A stretch of DNA of 64,000 nucleotides from Thiodiazotropha sp040506705 (GTDB lineage: Bacteria; Pseudomonadota; Gammaproteobacteria; Chromatiales; Chromatiaceae): positions 58,622 to 122,621 of the forward strand of contig JBEVWG010000007.1 in assembly GCA_040506705.1 (NCBI GenBank), read 5' to 3'. Both the position numbers and the translations under genes were made by a program. Shown one piece after another: positions 8,928-18,515 of this stretch. The notes under the pieces were generated by a model. That model ran no database searches, was not told where the DNA came from, and saw only the letters and a program-made list of their open reading frames with translations. The first letter of the stretch is position 1. The number at the start of each line of letters is the position of its first letter.

Positions 8928-11174
8928 ATGACCACAGGTAAGCCAATGGGAATAAGAGACAATAGATTGTTGGTAGTCGTTCTGTCTGCAGGCCTGACCC
9001 TGCTAATGGCTTCCTGCGCCCAACAGCCTCAGGTTTCCGACACAAAGGCTAATGACGGTTATCAATATACTGCCCCCAAGAGACCCGAACTGCCTGGCTC
9101 AGATTCAGGGGATGGCAATGAACTCGTACTCTCACAGCAGGTTCAGCGGGAGCCCGAATTTTTTATTCGACAGGGGAGTGGTGAATTTCTCAACCAGAAT
9201 GCCCAGTCGAAAGCCGGCTCCCAACCAGCAAAAGGTGATATTACCCTCAACTTCGAAGCAGTAGATCTTCGTGAAGTAGTGAAGGTTATTTTTGAGGAAA
9301 TACTGCAAGAGAACTACCTCATTGATGAGAAGGTTCAGGGCAAAGTCACCATCCACACAACCTATCCAGTATCTATAGATGCGGTATTACCGATTTTGGA
9401 AAACATTCTGCAAATGAATGGTGCGGTAATGGTTCGCAACGGTGCGCTGTATAAGATTTTGCCTGCTGGGGAGTTGAAAGGGATGGCCTTGAAACCCTCG
9501 ATAGGCAAAGGGCAAGGGAAAATGAAAGCTGGCCAGGGTGTACAGATCGTGCCCTTGAAGTACATCTCCGCTCTGGAGATGAAAAAAATCCTCGAATCAT
9601 TCACAACCAATGCTGAACAGGTGCGGGTTGATGCTGGTAGGAATCTGATGATTCTCAGTGGCTCTTACCAAAAGATCAACAACCTGCTGCAAACCGTTAA
9701 AATGTTTGATGTGGATTGGCTCAGTGGTATGTCTTTCGGCCTGATTCCGCTGAAATACACTGATGCAAAAACCCTCACTGAAGAGCTGAAACACATTCTG
9801 GGGGATGGAGAAGCCTCTCCCCTGGGCCATATGATTAAACTGATTCCCGTTGAACGCCTGAGTGCGGTGATGGTGATCAGTCAGCAGCCAAAATATATCG
9901 ATGAAGCGCGCCGCTTGATTGCACAATTTGACCAGGGCAGCGATAAGTCGCCAGATCGTCGGCTCTATGTTCACCATCTTAAAAATGGTAAAGCGGAGAG
10001 CATTGCCACAATTCTTCAGAGTATTTTTGGCAATGAAGTGACCACTCCTTCTGCTTCGGGAGGGTTGAGCAGTAGTGACCCATTGTTACGTTCAAATGTC
10101 CGTTCACCGACAGCTTCAGGTATTGATCTGAATAACAGTAATGCGGATAGGAATGCCGCATTGACCAAAGATCAGCCTCAGATGCCCAGTGGTGCTGCTG
10201 CGAGTGGTGCAGCCCAGCCATCGGCTTCAGCTGGGGCGGCATCATCTGCAACGATAATTGCTGACCCGGATAACAATGCCATACTGGTAATGGCAAGCCC
10301 CAAGGACTACCAGAAGATCAAAGCCACCATCACCCGCCTGGATGTAGCGCCCAAACAGGTCATGATCGAGGCAACGATTGCTGAAGTGCAACTTTCAGAT
10401 AATCTGAGCTATGGTGTGCGCTGGTTTTTTAATGGTTCCACAGGAGGCGGTCGCCCCTATGAGGGTGGCTTGGGATCGCCTCTACCTGGTAGCGTCGGAG
10501 GTGATGGCTTTGCTCTGGGATTATTCAATAACCTGAATGATCTGAAAGTATTTTTCGATATACTTGAAAATGAGTCCTCGGTTAAATTTCTTTCTGCTCC
10601 ACAGATCATGGTCATCGACAATCAGACTGCCAGTTTCCGGGTTGGCGACCAGATTCCAATCGTGACCCGAGCTTCCCAAAGTACCTCTGATCCGAATGCG
10701 CCGATTGTCTCTGAAGTTCAGTTCAGAGATACAGGTACCTTGCTTCAGATCACGCCTCGTATCAATGAGGGCGGGATGGTCACCCTGGAGGTCAATCAGG
10801 AGGTGAGTACACCCGGATCGGCGCCTGCAATTGGTGGTGGTGGCAATGTTGCTATTTCACAACGTACAATAGAGAGTACCGTTGTTGTGCATGACGGCCA
10901 GACCGTCGTTCTGGGTGGATTGATAAGAGAGAACACCAGTAGCGGCAAAACCGGCATACCTGGTCTGATGCAGATTCCTTTTCTGGGCAGTCTGTTTGGC
11001 AGCACCACAAAGGATGTCAGTCGCACGGAATTGATTGTCACACTCACGCCTAAAGTGGTTCGTAATCCTCAAGAGGCCTACGATATTTCCCAGGAACTAC
11101 GGGAAAAGATTCGAGATGCCACACTGTTTCAGGATGATTTCAACAGGAAACGCGCTGAAAGATCGGGAATATAG
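8928..11174 (+). CDS. gspD: Type II secretion secretin GspD
   Basis: 748 residues. The lipoprotein signal ends in LMASC, so the subunit is probably a lipidated outer-membrane secretin. N-domains (about 105-480) start with ITLNFEAVDLREVVKVIF. A low-complexity Ser/Ala/Gly linker follows, then the secretin domain with VKFLSAPQIMVIDNQTASF, QFRDTGTLLQITPRI and the terminal GLMQIPFLGSLFGS-LIVTLTPKVV signature. It forms the outer-membrane channel of the T2SS. It is the first gene of the gsp operon. ATG 8946 is an alternative start. Confidence 0.95.
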   Translation: MTTGKPMGIRDNRLLVVVLSAGLTLLMASCAQQPQVSDTKANDGYQYTAPKRPELPGSDSGDGNELVLSQQVQREPEFFIRQGSGEFLNQNAQSKAGSQPAKGDITLNFEAVDLREVVKVIFEEILQENYLIDEKVQGKVTIHTTYPVSIDAVLPILENILQMNGAVMVRNGALYKILPAGELKGMALKPSIGKGQGKMKAGQGVQIVPLKYISALEMKKILESFTTNAEQVRVDAGRNLMILSGSYQKINNLLQTVKMFDVDWLSGMSFGLIPLKYTDAKTLTEELKHILGDGEASPLGHMIKLIPVERLSAVMVISQQPKYIDEARRLIAQFDQGSDKSPDRRLYVHHLKNGKAESIATILQSIFGNEVTTPSASGGLSSSDPLLRSNVRSPTASGIDLNNSNADRNAALTKDQPQMPSGAAASGAAQPSASAGAASSATIIADPDNNAILVMASPKDYQKIKATITRLDVAPKQVMIEATIAEVQLSDNLSYGVRWFFNGSTGGGRPYEGGLGSPLPGSVGGDGFALGLFNNLNDLKVFFDILENESSVKFLSAPQIMVIDNQTASFRVGDQIPIVTRASQSTSDPNAPIVSEVQFRDTGTLLQITPRINEGGMVTLEVNQEVSTPGSAPAIGGGGNVAISQRTIESTVVVHDGQTVVLGGLIRENTSSGKTGIPGLMQIPFLGSLFGSTTKDVSRTELIVTLTPKVVRNPQEAYDISQELREKIRDATLFQDDFNRKRAERSGI

Positions 11175-11230
11175 AATCTTATTGCCTGACCACCACTAGT
11201 GTGATGTAACGAATAAACTGCACCAATCAG

Positions 11231-11262
11231 CTCTGCAGGGTGAGCAAATGATTCCTGCAGAG
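11231..11262. other. Hairpin between gspD and gspE
   Basis: CTCTGCAGG (11231-11239) and CCTGCAGAG (11254-11262) form a perfect 9-bp stem with a 14-base loop in the 167-bp gap between gspD and gspE. No T-run follows. It may be an mRNA processing or partial attenuation structure that separates the levels of secretin and inner-membrane parts. That role is inference. Confidence 0.5.
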
Positions 11263-11341
11263 TCCATTGCTTTAGTGTTATCAGGCTCTAAACTTCAATA
11301 GTAATGTGTGGATATTTCCGTAGTCCGAATACAGGCGTGGG

Positions 11342-13090
11342 ATGAATACAACAAGTCGAAGCATCAACAACGAAACCCTTACCTCCGAACAGCAGGAGCA
11401 ACTGGAACCTGTCTACACCAGTCAGCCGCTTTGCGCTGCTTTGGTTGCTTCAGGCCGCTTGGGTATTGCTGAGGCGGATCGAGCAGTTCGACTCAAGCAG
11501 AGTCAACAAAGTGACGAATCTATAGGGAATATTCTACTCCAGCTTGGCCTGATCTCAGATCGGGATCTGGCCACAGCCCTGGTCGATATTTGTGGCGTAC
11601 CCTTAGCAGAACGAAAGGATTACCCCGATCTGGCCAATCTCAGCGAGAATATCTCTGCAAACTTTCTGAAGCAGCATCGCCTGGTGGTGTTCGATCATAT
11701 TGATGACCACATTCTGGCGATTATGGTCGATCCCAGTGATCTTTATGTCATTGAAGCACTGGAGTTGATCAGTGGTAAGTCGGTGCAGCTTCAGGTTGGT
11801 ATTGCCAGCGAAATCGACGAGACCATACAGGAGCACTTTAACGAATTACAAAAGAGTGGTTCTGGTGATGAGGGCGATGGCCTGGAACACCAACTGCTGT
11901 TGGATGATGTTGAGCAACTCAAAGAGCTTGCCAGTGAAGCGCCGGTAATCAAGATGGTCAATCAGATCATTTCCCGTGCCGTATCCAGCAAGGCTTCCGA
12001 TATCCACATCGAACCTTTCGAGCAAGTTCTGAAGATACGGTACAGGGTTGATGGATTGTTACGTGAGACGGAACACCCCTCTATCAACATGGCGCCTGCA
12101 TTGATTTCACGTATTAAGATTATGGCCCATCTGAATATCGCAGAGCGCCGTCTGCCCCAGGATGGACGTTTCAAAGTTAGAGTGCATGGCGCCACATTGG
12201 ATCTTCGTGTTTCTACCGTGCCTACCCTGCATGGGGAGAGTATGGTACTCAGGTTGCTGCAACGGGATGAGGTGAACCTGGATTTTTCCAGTCTGGGTTT
12301 TGAAAGCGCTACGGAAAAGCGTCTATTGGAGATCCTCGATCGTCCCCACGGCATTGTTGTTGTTACCGGGCCTACCGGTAGTGGTAAGACCACTTCTTTG
12401 TATGCTGCTCTGAACTATCTGAATCGTCCTGAGAGAAAGATTCTCACGGTTGAAGATCCAGTGGAATATAACATCGAGGGGGTGAATCAGATACAGGTGA
12501 AAGCCAGTATAGGTCTGGGTTTCTCAGAAGCTCTACGATCCATCGTGCGTCAGGATCCGGATGTGATCATGATTGGTGAGATACGTGACCAGGAGACGGC
12601 TAAGATTGCGGTTCAATCAGCACTTACCGGACATCTGGTTCTCTCATCACTGCACACCAATGACGCGGCAGGCAGTATTACCCGTTTTCTCGATATGGGG
12701 ATTGAGGCCTTTCTTCTTACCTCAACAGTTAACGCAGTGGTTGCACAACGCTTGGTACGAAATCTCTGCCGGCATTGTAAAAAGCCTTATACGCCGCCAC
12801 CTGAAGTCCTTGCCCGTTTCACTGGATCTGACAAAGCACCAACCCTCTACAAGGCAGTTGGATGTGATGAGTGTGGTGGTAGTGGCTATCGTGGTCGTAG
12901 CGCTATCATTGAAATGATCGAATTGAGCGAAGCGATGCAGTCTCTGATTCTTCAGGGTAAAGATAAGCATGCCTTGGCTGCCTGTGCCAAGCAGGAGGGA
13001 GCGAAATCGATGTATGACGATGGACTGCATAAAGTGGCCCGAGGTATTACCACCCTTGAAGAAGTGCTGCGAGTCACTCAGGAAGGTTAA
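11342..13090 (+). CDS. gspE: Type II secretion ATPase GspE
   Basis: 582 residues. N-terminal GspE/MshE-type domains (about 25-190) precede the AAA-type secretion ATPase. Visible motifs are Walker A GPTGSGKTT near residue 343, Walker B DPDVIMIGEIRD, the His box LSSLHTNDA, and a tetracysteine zinc motif CRHC (about 475) with CDEC (about 508). It powers pseudopilus assembly from the cytoplasmic face. Its stop codon overlaps the gspF start (TAATG), so the two are translationally coupled. Confidence 0.96.
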   Translation: MNTTSRSINNETLTSEQQEQLEPVYTSQPLCAALVASGRLGIAEADRAVRLKQSQQSDESIGNILLQLGLISDRDLATALVDICGVPLAERKDYPDLANLSENISANFLKQHRLVVFDHIDDHILAIMVDPSDLYVIEALELISGKSVQLQVGIASEIDETIQEHFNELQKSGSGDEGDGLEHQLLLDDVEQLKELASEAPVIKMVNQIISRAVSSKASDIHIEPFEQVLKIRYRVDGLLRETEHPSINMAPALISRIKIMAHLNIAERRLPQDGRFKVRVHGATLDLRVSTVPTLHGESMVLRLLQRDEVNLDFSSLGFESATEKRLLEILDRPHGIVVVTGPTGSGKTTSLYAALNYLNRPERKILTVEDPVEYNIEGVNQIQVKASIGLGFSEALRSIVRQDPDVIMIGEIRDQETAKIAVQSALTGHLVLSSLHTNDAAGSITRFLDMGIEAFLLTSTVNAVVAQRLVRNLCRHCKKPYTPPPEVLARFTGSDKAPTLYKAVGCDECGGSGYRGRSAIIEMIELSEAMQSLILQGKDKHALAACAKQEGAKSMYDDGLHKVARGITTLEEVLRVTQEG

Positions 13091-14310
13091 TGGCATCATA
13101 TCTCTATAAGGCGGTTACCCCCGAGGGTGAGGTTGTAGAGGGAATGCTCGATGCAGTAAGCCGTGAGCATGCAGTAAACCAGATTCATCTTAGCGGGCAG
13201 GTGCCAATCCGTATTGAGGAGAGCCAGGAGACTATTCGGGCTGCGCCTCGTCAACTGTTCAAACGCAAGAAGGTTCCTCAGGGGCAGGTTGTCGCTTTTA
13301 CCCGTGAACTTGCAACCCTATTGAAATCTGGTCAGCCACTCGAATCAGCACTTGGCATATTGGTTTCAATTGCTGGCGCTGAATCACTTTTCAGCCAGCA
13401 TATCAACAGCATCCGTGACAGTCTGAAGAGTGGACACTCTTTTGCTGATGCCCTGGCAAAAGAGGAGGGGATTTTCAGCAATTTCTATGTACAGATGGTT
13501 CGTGCCGGTGAGGCGGGAGGGGCGCTGGAAAATGTACTCTCACGTCTGGCAGTTCACTTGGAGCAATCACAGGAGGTTAGAAGTTCTCTGATCTCTGCTC
13601 TGATCTATCCGGCCATATTACTGTTTGTTGCCATTAGCTCAATCCTGATTCTATTGACCTATGTAATTCCTCAGTTCAGCGAACTGTTTATGGATATGGG
13701 AGAGGCTCTACCCCTTTCTACGCGCATCACCATGGGCATGGCGTCATTCCTGCAGGAGTATGGCTGGGTTTTAGCCCTGGGGGTCATGCTGCTGGTTTTC
13801 TATTTCAAATGGCAGATGAGTAAAAGACGTACAGCAAAACGTTGGCACGCCCGTCTGCTCAATCTTGGTGTGGTTGGACCGATTGTCAGACAGGTTGAGG
13901 CCGCTCGTTTTTGCAGAACGCTCGGCACGCTATTGGAAAATGGCGTGCCACTGCTCAAATCCGTAGCAATTGTTAAAGAGACAATTGGCAACTTTGTAAT
14001 TGCGGATGGCATGGATCATGTCATTAAACACCTCAGGTCGGGTCACAGATTGGCCGATCCCTTGGCTGAACATGCTCAATTTCCTCAATTTGCGCTGCAG
14101 ATGATTCGTGTTGGTGAGGAGTCAGGGCAACTGGAGCCGATGTTGATGCAGACAGCTGATATCCTCGACCTCGAAACGCAAACTCTGATCAAAAGGGCAC
14201 TTAGCCTGGTTGAGCCTGTGATGATACTGGTGCTCGGATTAATTATCGCCGGTGTCGTGATGTCGATTCTGGTGGCTATTTTAGGCGTCAACTCTCTGGT
14301 CGCGTTATGA
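13090..14310 (+). CDS. gspF: Type II secretion inner-membrane protein GspF
   Basis: 406 residues, the usual GspF length. Two T2SSF cytoplasmic helical domains (about 70-195 and 275-395) each carry the FCRTLGTLLENGVPL or FTRELATLLKSGQPL type signature. Hydrophobic segments lie near 170-195, 220-240 and at the C-terminus (LVEPVMILVLGLIIAGVVM). It is the polytopic platform protein that works with GspE. Its stop overlaps the start of the next gene (ATGA). Confidence 0.95.
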   Translation: MASYLYKAVTPEGEVVEGMLDAVSREHAVNQIHLSGQVPIRIEESQETIRAAPRQLFKRKKVPQGQVVAFTRELATLLKSGQPLESALGILVSIAGAESLFSQHINSIRDSLKSGHSFADALAKEEGIFSNFYVQMVRAGEAGGALENVLSRLAVHLEQSQEVRSSLISALIYPAILLFVAISSILILLTYVIPQFSELFMDMGEALPLSTRITMGMASFLQEYGWVLALGVMLLVFYFKWQMSKRRTAKRWHARLLNLGVVGPIVRQVEAARFCRTLGTLLENGVPLLKSVAIVKETIGNFVIADGMDHVIKHLRSGHRLADPLAEHAQFPQFALQMIRVGEESGQLEPMLMQTADILDLETQTLIKRALSLVEPVMILVLGLIIAGVVMSILVAILGVNSLVAL

Positions 14311-14795
14311 GCAGGCAACTGGCTCAACGCTGCCGAGGTTTTACTCTGATTGAGATGTTGCTGGTGTTGGTCTTGATGGGCATGCTGTTCTCTTTGACGC
14401 CGCCCTTACTGCATAAAGCGTTTCCAGCAATCAAACTGAAAGCGGCAACCCGTGATCTTGCTCAGGAGATTCGTTACGTACAGCAGACAGCCATAATTAC
14501 AGGTAGAGAGTCCCGCATGCGTTTTGATATTGAGAACAGCCGCTATCAAAGCGACCTGGTCAATCAGGGAGAAGTTCGGCATCTACCAGATGGTATTAGT
14601 TTTGCGAGTCAGAAGGTCGCTGATCGCCAACAAACCCTGGTTCTGCGATTCTATCCAGATGGTAGCTCCAGTGGGGGGTTGATTCGTCTCGGTAATGAAG
14701 CACAAGCTTTTGTTATCGCAGTGGATTGGTTGACCAGCAGGGTGCAAATCATCAACAGCCGTGATCTAAAAGAAGATGCTCGATTCGAAGTGTGA
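14307..14795 (+). CDS. gspH: Type II secretion minor pseudopilin GspH
   Basis: 162 residues. A type IV prepilin signal (CRGFTLIEMLLVLVLMG) gives a G/F cleavage site near residue 11 followed by Glu+5. The body (LAQEIRYVQQTAIITGRESRMRF) matches the GspH/FimT family. It lacks the disulfide-free C-terminal calcium loop and the repeated KKDKA/LDNG-YPT pattern of the major pseudopilin GspG. It would sit near the tip of the pseudopilus. It overlaps gspI by 20 bp. Confidence 0.85.
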   Translation: MSRQLAQRCRGFTLIEMLLVLVLMGMLFSLTPPLLHKAFPAIKLKAATRDLAQEIRYVQQTAIITGRESRMRFDIENSRYQSDLVNQGEVRHLPDGISFASQKVADRQQTLVLRFYPDGSSSGGLIRLGNEAQAFVIAVDWLTSRVQIINSRDLKEDARFEV

Positions 14796-15171
14796 GGGTA
14801 TGACTCTGATAGAGGTGCTGGTCGCCTTCATCATACTCGCTATGACAATGAGCGTGATACTGAGAATAAACTCGGGCGCAGTGAGGAATCATCAAGTTGC
14901 CATGCAATATTTCGAGGCTGTGTCAGTTGCCCAGTCCCGTCTTGAACAGATGAGTGCGGAAATCGATGTGGAGAACTATACCCAGGAGGGTGTTGATCAA
15001 GATGCCTATACCTGGCGCTATCTGCGTCAACCCCATACCTGGCAAGAACAGAAGTTACTGACACTGCCCTTGATTCCTGTTGAGGAGATATTGACTGTCT
15101 CCTGGGATTCCCCTGGTGGAAGCCGTGAGATCTCATTTACCCGCATCGGAGTTATCCGTGCAAAACCCTGA
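14776..15171 (+). CDS. gspI: Type II secretion minor pseudopilin GspI
   Basis: 131 residues. The prepilin signal is short: MLDSKCEG then MTLIEVLVAFIILAM, with Glu+5 conserved. The body (AVSVAQSRLEQMSAE) and the C-terminal beta strands fit GspI. It would form the pseudopilus tip with GspJ and GspK. It is embedded between gspH and gspJ with overlaps at both ends. Confidence 0.9.
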   Translation: MLDSKCEGMTLIEVLVAFIILAMTMSVILRINSGAVRNHQVAMQYFEAVSVAQSRLEQMSAEIDVENYTQEGVDQDAYTWRYLRQPHTWQEQKLLTLPLIPVEEILTVSWDSPGGSREISFTRIGVIRAKP

Positions 15172-15823
15172 TCATGTAGAACTCAATAGAGAGCGATCTC
15201 GTGCCCATATTCTCAGTGGTGGTTTTACCCTGCTGGAAATCATGATTGCCCTGCTACTGCTTGCTGTGATCACAACAACATCTGTGTCGATGTTGTTTTT
15301 GAATATCAAAGGCTGGGAGCGTGTTTCAGAGCGAAGTGAGGTTGAAATAGCCGAGCATCTCACATCGGCCCGGATTGAGCATCTGATAAGAAATCTACTG
15401 CCTTTCACCTGGCAGCAGAAACGGGTTCGTCAGTTGGCATTCTCAGGGGATGCCGGGCATGTTCAGTTTATCGCACCTGCTCCGCAGCAATATCAATCGG
15501 GTGGATTGTTTGAATATCGCTTAGTCCAAGAGCGGGATTCAGAATTGGGATTAAGTCTGGTGCTCTACTATGCACCCTACTATCCAAACATACAGCAGTT
15601 CTCACTCCCTGAGGAAGGTCGTCGACGCATTTTGATCTCCGGGCTGCAAAATATCGAATTCAGCTTTTACGGAAAACCACAGAATCGTCCTCAACCAGAG
15701 TGGACAGAGCAGTGGCAGCAGAGCTACCGCTACTTTCCTGAGTTGATCAAAATCAGTCATACAGAGGAAGGAGTGGATTACCCACAGGAGCACATTGTTC
15801 GTATCAGGCGACAAAGCAGTTAA
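15158..15823 (+). CDS. gspJ: Type II secretion minor pseudopilin GspJ
   Basis: About 221 residues from the GTG at 15158, which overlaps the gspI end by 14 bp. An ATG at 15116 in the same frame is possible but gives an unusually long leader. The prepilin motif SGGFTLLEIMIALLLLAV gives a G/F cleavage site. The remainder has the GspJ pattern of a long beta-rich domain with LISGLQNIEFSFYG. It is a tip-complex pseudopilin. Confidence 0.9.
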   Translation: MQNPDHVELNRERSRAHILSGGFTLLEIMIALLLLAVITTTSVSMLFLNIKGWERVSERSEVEIAEHLTSARIEHLIRNLLPFTWQQKRVRQLAFSGDAGHVQFIAPAPQQYQSGGLFEYRLVQERDSELGLSLVLYYAPYYPNIQQFSLPEEGRRRILISGLQNIEFSFYGKPQNRPQPEWTEQWQQSYRYFPELIKISHTEEGVDYPQEHIVRIRRQSS

Positions 15824-15855
15824 TATCTGAAGAGCCCAGGTAACCTATTGATAAT

Positions 15856-16731
15856 ATGGTAAAGAAATTTAAATATCATCGGCAAAAAGGGGTGGCGCTG
15901 GTTCTGGTTCTTTGGCTGGTGGCACTCCTGACTATCGTTGCGGCCAGCTTTTCAACCCATTCAAAGGTTGAAAGTCGACTCGCCGGTAATGCTAAGGATG
16001 CCCTGCAAGCGAGATTGATGGCGCAGAGTGGATTTAATCGGGCAATTATGGAACTGATGGTTAGTGATCCGCAGAGCCGCTGGAATTTCAATGGTCAAAT
16101 CTATCCCCTGGAGACAAAACAGGGTGAGATAAAAATCGCTATTCGAAATGTATCCGGACTGCTTGATTTGAACAAGGCAAACAGGGATCAACTCAATAAA
16201 CTCTTTATTCTGCTTACAGATGATCCACAGGAGAGGGAGGCATTGGTTGACAGACTGAATGATTGGCGTGACAGCGATGACCTGCGTCGTCTTCAAGGTG
16301 CTGAAGATGCGGATTATCGAGCAGCTGGATACGCCTATATCACAGCGGGCCAAGATTTGAAGACCCTTGAGGAGTTGGGCTACGTTATGGGGTTTGATGC
16401 AGATCGTGTCAATAAGCTTCGTCCCTATGTCACACTCAACGCCGTCAGCTCAGTGGTCGATTTCAGGTTCGCCTCCAAGGAGCTGGCAACCCTTTTGAAA
16501 AGTGCAGGTCAACTCTCTTCTGAGTTGACTGATGCACTTGATCAGATCGATAGCGAGTTGGCGGAGTTGGATTTTTCACAGGGGGGCGGGCAGTCGCAGA
16601 GCAAAGTCTATCGGATCCAGATTGATGCTCATACCGAGCAGGGGAGTCAGGCGAGGATTCTAGCGGATGTCGATTTGAGAAGCAGTGGGAGTGAACCTTA
16701 TTCGATTCATTCCTGGCATGAGTCGTTATGA
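15856..16731 (+). CDS. gspK: Type II secretion minor pseudopilin GspK
   Basis: 291 residues. The leader MVKKFKYHRQKG is followed by VALVLVLWLVALLTIV; the absence of Glu+5 is typical of GspK. The alpha domain includes SGLLDLNKANRDQLNKLF and DWRDSDDLRRLQGAEDADY, the known GspK signature region. It caps the pseudopilus. Spacing to gspJ is 32 bp and to gspL 26 bp. Confidence 0.93.
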   Translation: MVKKFKYHRQKGVALVLVLWLVALLTIVAASFSTHSKVESRLAGNAKDALQARLMAQSGFNRAIMELMVSDPQSRWNFNGQIYPLETKQGEIKIAIRNVSGLLDLNKANRDQLNKLFILLTDDPQEREALVDRLNDWRDSDDLRRLQGAEDADYRAAGYAYITAGQDLKTLEELGYVMGFDADRVNKLRPYVTLNAVSSVVDFRFASKELATLLKSAGQLSSELTDALDQIDSELAELDFSQGGGQSQSKVYRIQIDAHTEQGSQARILADVDLRSSGSEPYSIHSWHESL

Positions 16732-16757
16732 GGGTTAAAACCGGTTAGAATCTTGAT

Positions 16758-17834
16758 ATGGCAGTACAATCCCTGAGATATCGATGGCTTGGTTTCTGGA
16801 CATGGTGGAGTGGTGAGATCAGTACGCTCTTGCCAGAGCCTCTGCGCGCCCTGTTCAGTGGTGGTCGGCCGGCTCAACTGTTGTATGAGAATGAGGCGCT
16901 ACGCATAGTCAACCACGGACTGAGTGGTGAAGAGGTCGCAGAGAATTACTTAAAGGTCATCGATTTTGAGAATCCGGATCAGAAGCGATTACTGGCTTCA
17001 GCAAGCGAAATACGCTTGTGTCTGGAACGAAAGAAATATCTGTTCAAAAAAGTCACCTTACCCATCGAGGCAGAAGAGAACCTACGAGAAGTGCTCTCAT
17101 TTGAGATGGATCGCCAGACCCCTTTCAATGCAAGTCAGGTCTACTACGACCATGTCATCAACGGACGTGACAAGCAGAATCGAATCCTGGATATCACTCT
17201 GATCCTAGCTCCGGTGGATAAAATTGCCAGTGCACTTCAGCAATTGGAAGAGAATGATGTCAGGATAAACGCCATCTCACCCTGCGAGGAGGCAGACCCC
17301 AAACTTAATGCGGTCAATTTATTGCCGCCTGAAAAACGTGAAAAACCACGAAAACGTTATCGATTAATCAATCTTCTACTGTTTTTTGTGTTGTTGCTTG
17401 TGTTGTTTGGTAATCTGATATTACCCGTATGGCAGAAATCAATTCTGGCCTCCAGCCTTGAACAGCAATTGCTCAACAGCCAAAAACAGGCCAATGAAGT
17501 ATCAAAACTAAGAGATGCGGTGACAGAGGCGGAGCGCGAAAACAGTTTTCTGCTGGATAAAAAACGATCTTCGAGGCAGATGCTGGAGATACTGCATGAA
17601 TTGACCCTGTTACTGCCAGATGACACTTGGGTCAGCCACTTCGAAATCAGAGACGACAAAGTACATATACATGGCCAATCTGTTGCCTCGGCTGTTTTAA
17701 TTCCACTAATAGAATCCTCCAAATTATTTCGCAATGTATCCTTTCGTTCGCCAGTAACTCAGAATAAAAAGAACAATACAGAACGTTTCCATATCTCAGC
17801 AGAGCTGATCGCAGATCTACAGGGTGAAGGGTGA
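16758..17834 (+). CDS. gspL: GspL-like protein with PilN-type domain
   Basis: 358 residues. A cytoplasmic part (about 1-200) contains the segment LPIEAEENLREVLSFEMDRQ seen in GspL/PilM-like proteins. One transmembrane helix (about 206-226, LINLLLFFVLLLVLFGNLIL) follows, then a coiled coil and a PilN/GspL periplasmic domain (LHELTLLLPDDTWVSHFEI). It would link GspE to GspM in the inner-membrane platform. It is shorter than E. coli-type GspL, which suggests a minimal cytoplasmic actin-like domain. Confidence 0.85.
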   Translation: MAVQSLRYRWLGFWTWWSGEISTLLPEPLRALFSGGRPAQLLYENEALRIVNHGLSGEEVAENYLKVIDFENPDQKRLLASASEIRLCLERKKYLFKKVTLPIEAEENLREVLSFEMDRQTPFNASQVYYDHVINGRDKQNRILDITLILAPVDKIASALQQLEENDVRINAISPCEEADPKLNAVNLLPPEKREKPRKRYRLINLLLFFVLLLVLFGNLILPVWQKSILASSLEQQLLNSQKQANEVSKLRDAVTEAERENSFLLDKKRSSRQMLEILHELTLLLPDDTWVSHFEIRDDKVHIHGQSVASAVLIPLIESSKLFRNVSFRSPVTQNKKNNTERFHISAELIADLQGEG

Positions 17835-17918
17835 TGTTGCGTGTCACAGGGCCACAGCTTCGGGAAGTGCAGGTGATTCACTGCAATCGACAAGTCCTGT
17901 TACATGGGAGTTATCGCC

Positions 17919-18515
17919 ATGTATGACACATTGACGCCCAGACAAAGCAAACTGCTTGCATTAACTATCCTGATACTGCTGATTTCCATTGTTCTGTTTG
18001 CAGTCATCTACCCGATTTGGTCACTAAATCAGCATTACGATGATCAGATAAGTAGTCAGCAACATCAGATTCAACTGTATAAACGTATCGCTTCACAAGC
18101 AGGTTACTACCAATCTGAAGCGGGTCGATTGAAACGTATAAGAGCGTCTGATCGACGTTATCTTCAAAGTGAAACCGATTCCCTGGCTAAGGCGGAATTA
18201 CAACGCAGGGTAAAGGGAGTTGTATCAGCAGCAAAGGGGGAGATTCTAAGTACGCAGATTATAGGTAACGATGAGGAGGATGGTTTTGTAAGAGTGGCAA
18301 TACGTGTCAGGATGAAAAGCACTCTTCAAGATAGCGTCACTATTTTCCACAAGCTGGAGAGTGAGAAACCGTATCTGTTTGTTGAGGAGATCACGATACG
18401 CAGTCGTCCCGTTGCCAGACGTAGATTACCTGTCAATGAGAAGATCAAGCGAGCGTTGGAATTGCTTGATATCGATTTCAAATTGGTGGGTTATATGAAG
18501 AGTCTTGGTTCATGA
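17919..18515 (+). CDS. gspM: Type II secretion platform protein GspM
   Basis: About 198 residues from the ATG at 17919, which has GGGAG 8 bases upstream; an ATG at 17904 is in frame but poorly spaced. One transmembrane helix near the N-terminus (LLALTILILLISIVLFAVIY) is followed by a coiled coil and a ferredoxin-like fold, as in GspM. It partners GspL. The stop overlaps the next start (ATGA). Confidence 0.82.
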   Translation: MYDTLTPRQSKLLALTILILLISIVLFAVIYPIWSLNQHYDDQISSQQHQIQLYKRIASQAGYYQSEAGRLKRIRASDRRYLQSETDSLAKAELQRRVKGVVSAAKGEILSTQIIGNDEEDGFVRVAIRVRMKSTLQDSVTIFHKLESEKPYLFVEEITIRSRPVARRRLPVNEKIKRALELLDIDFKLVGYMKSLGS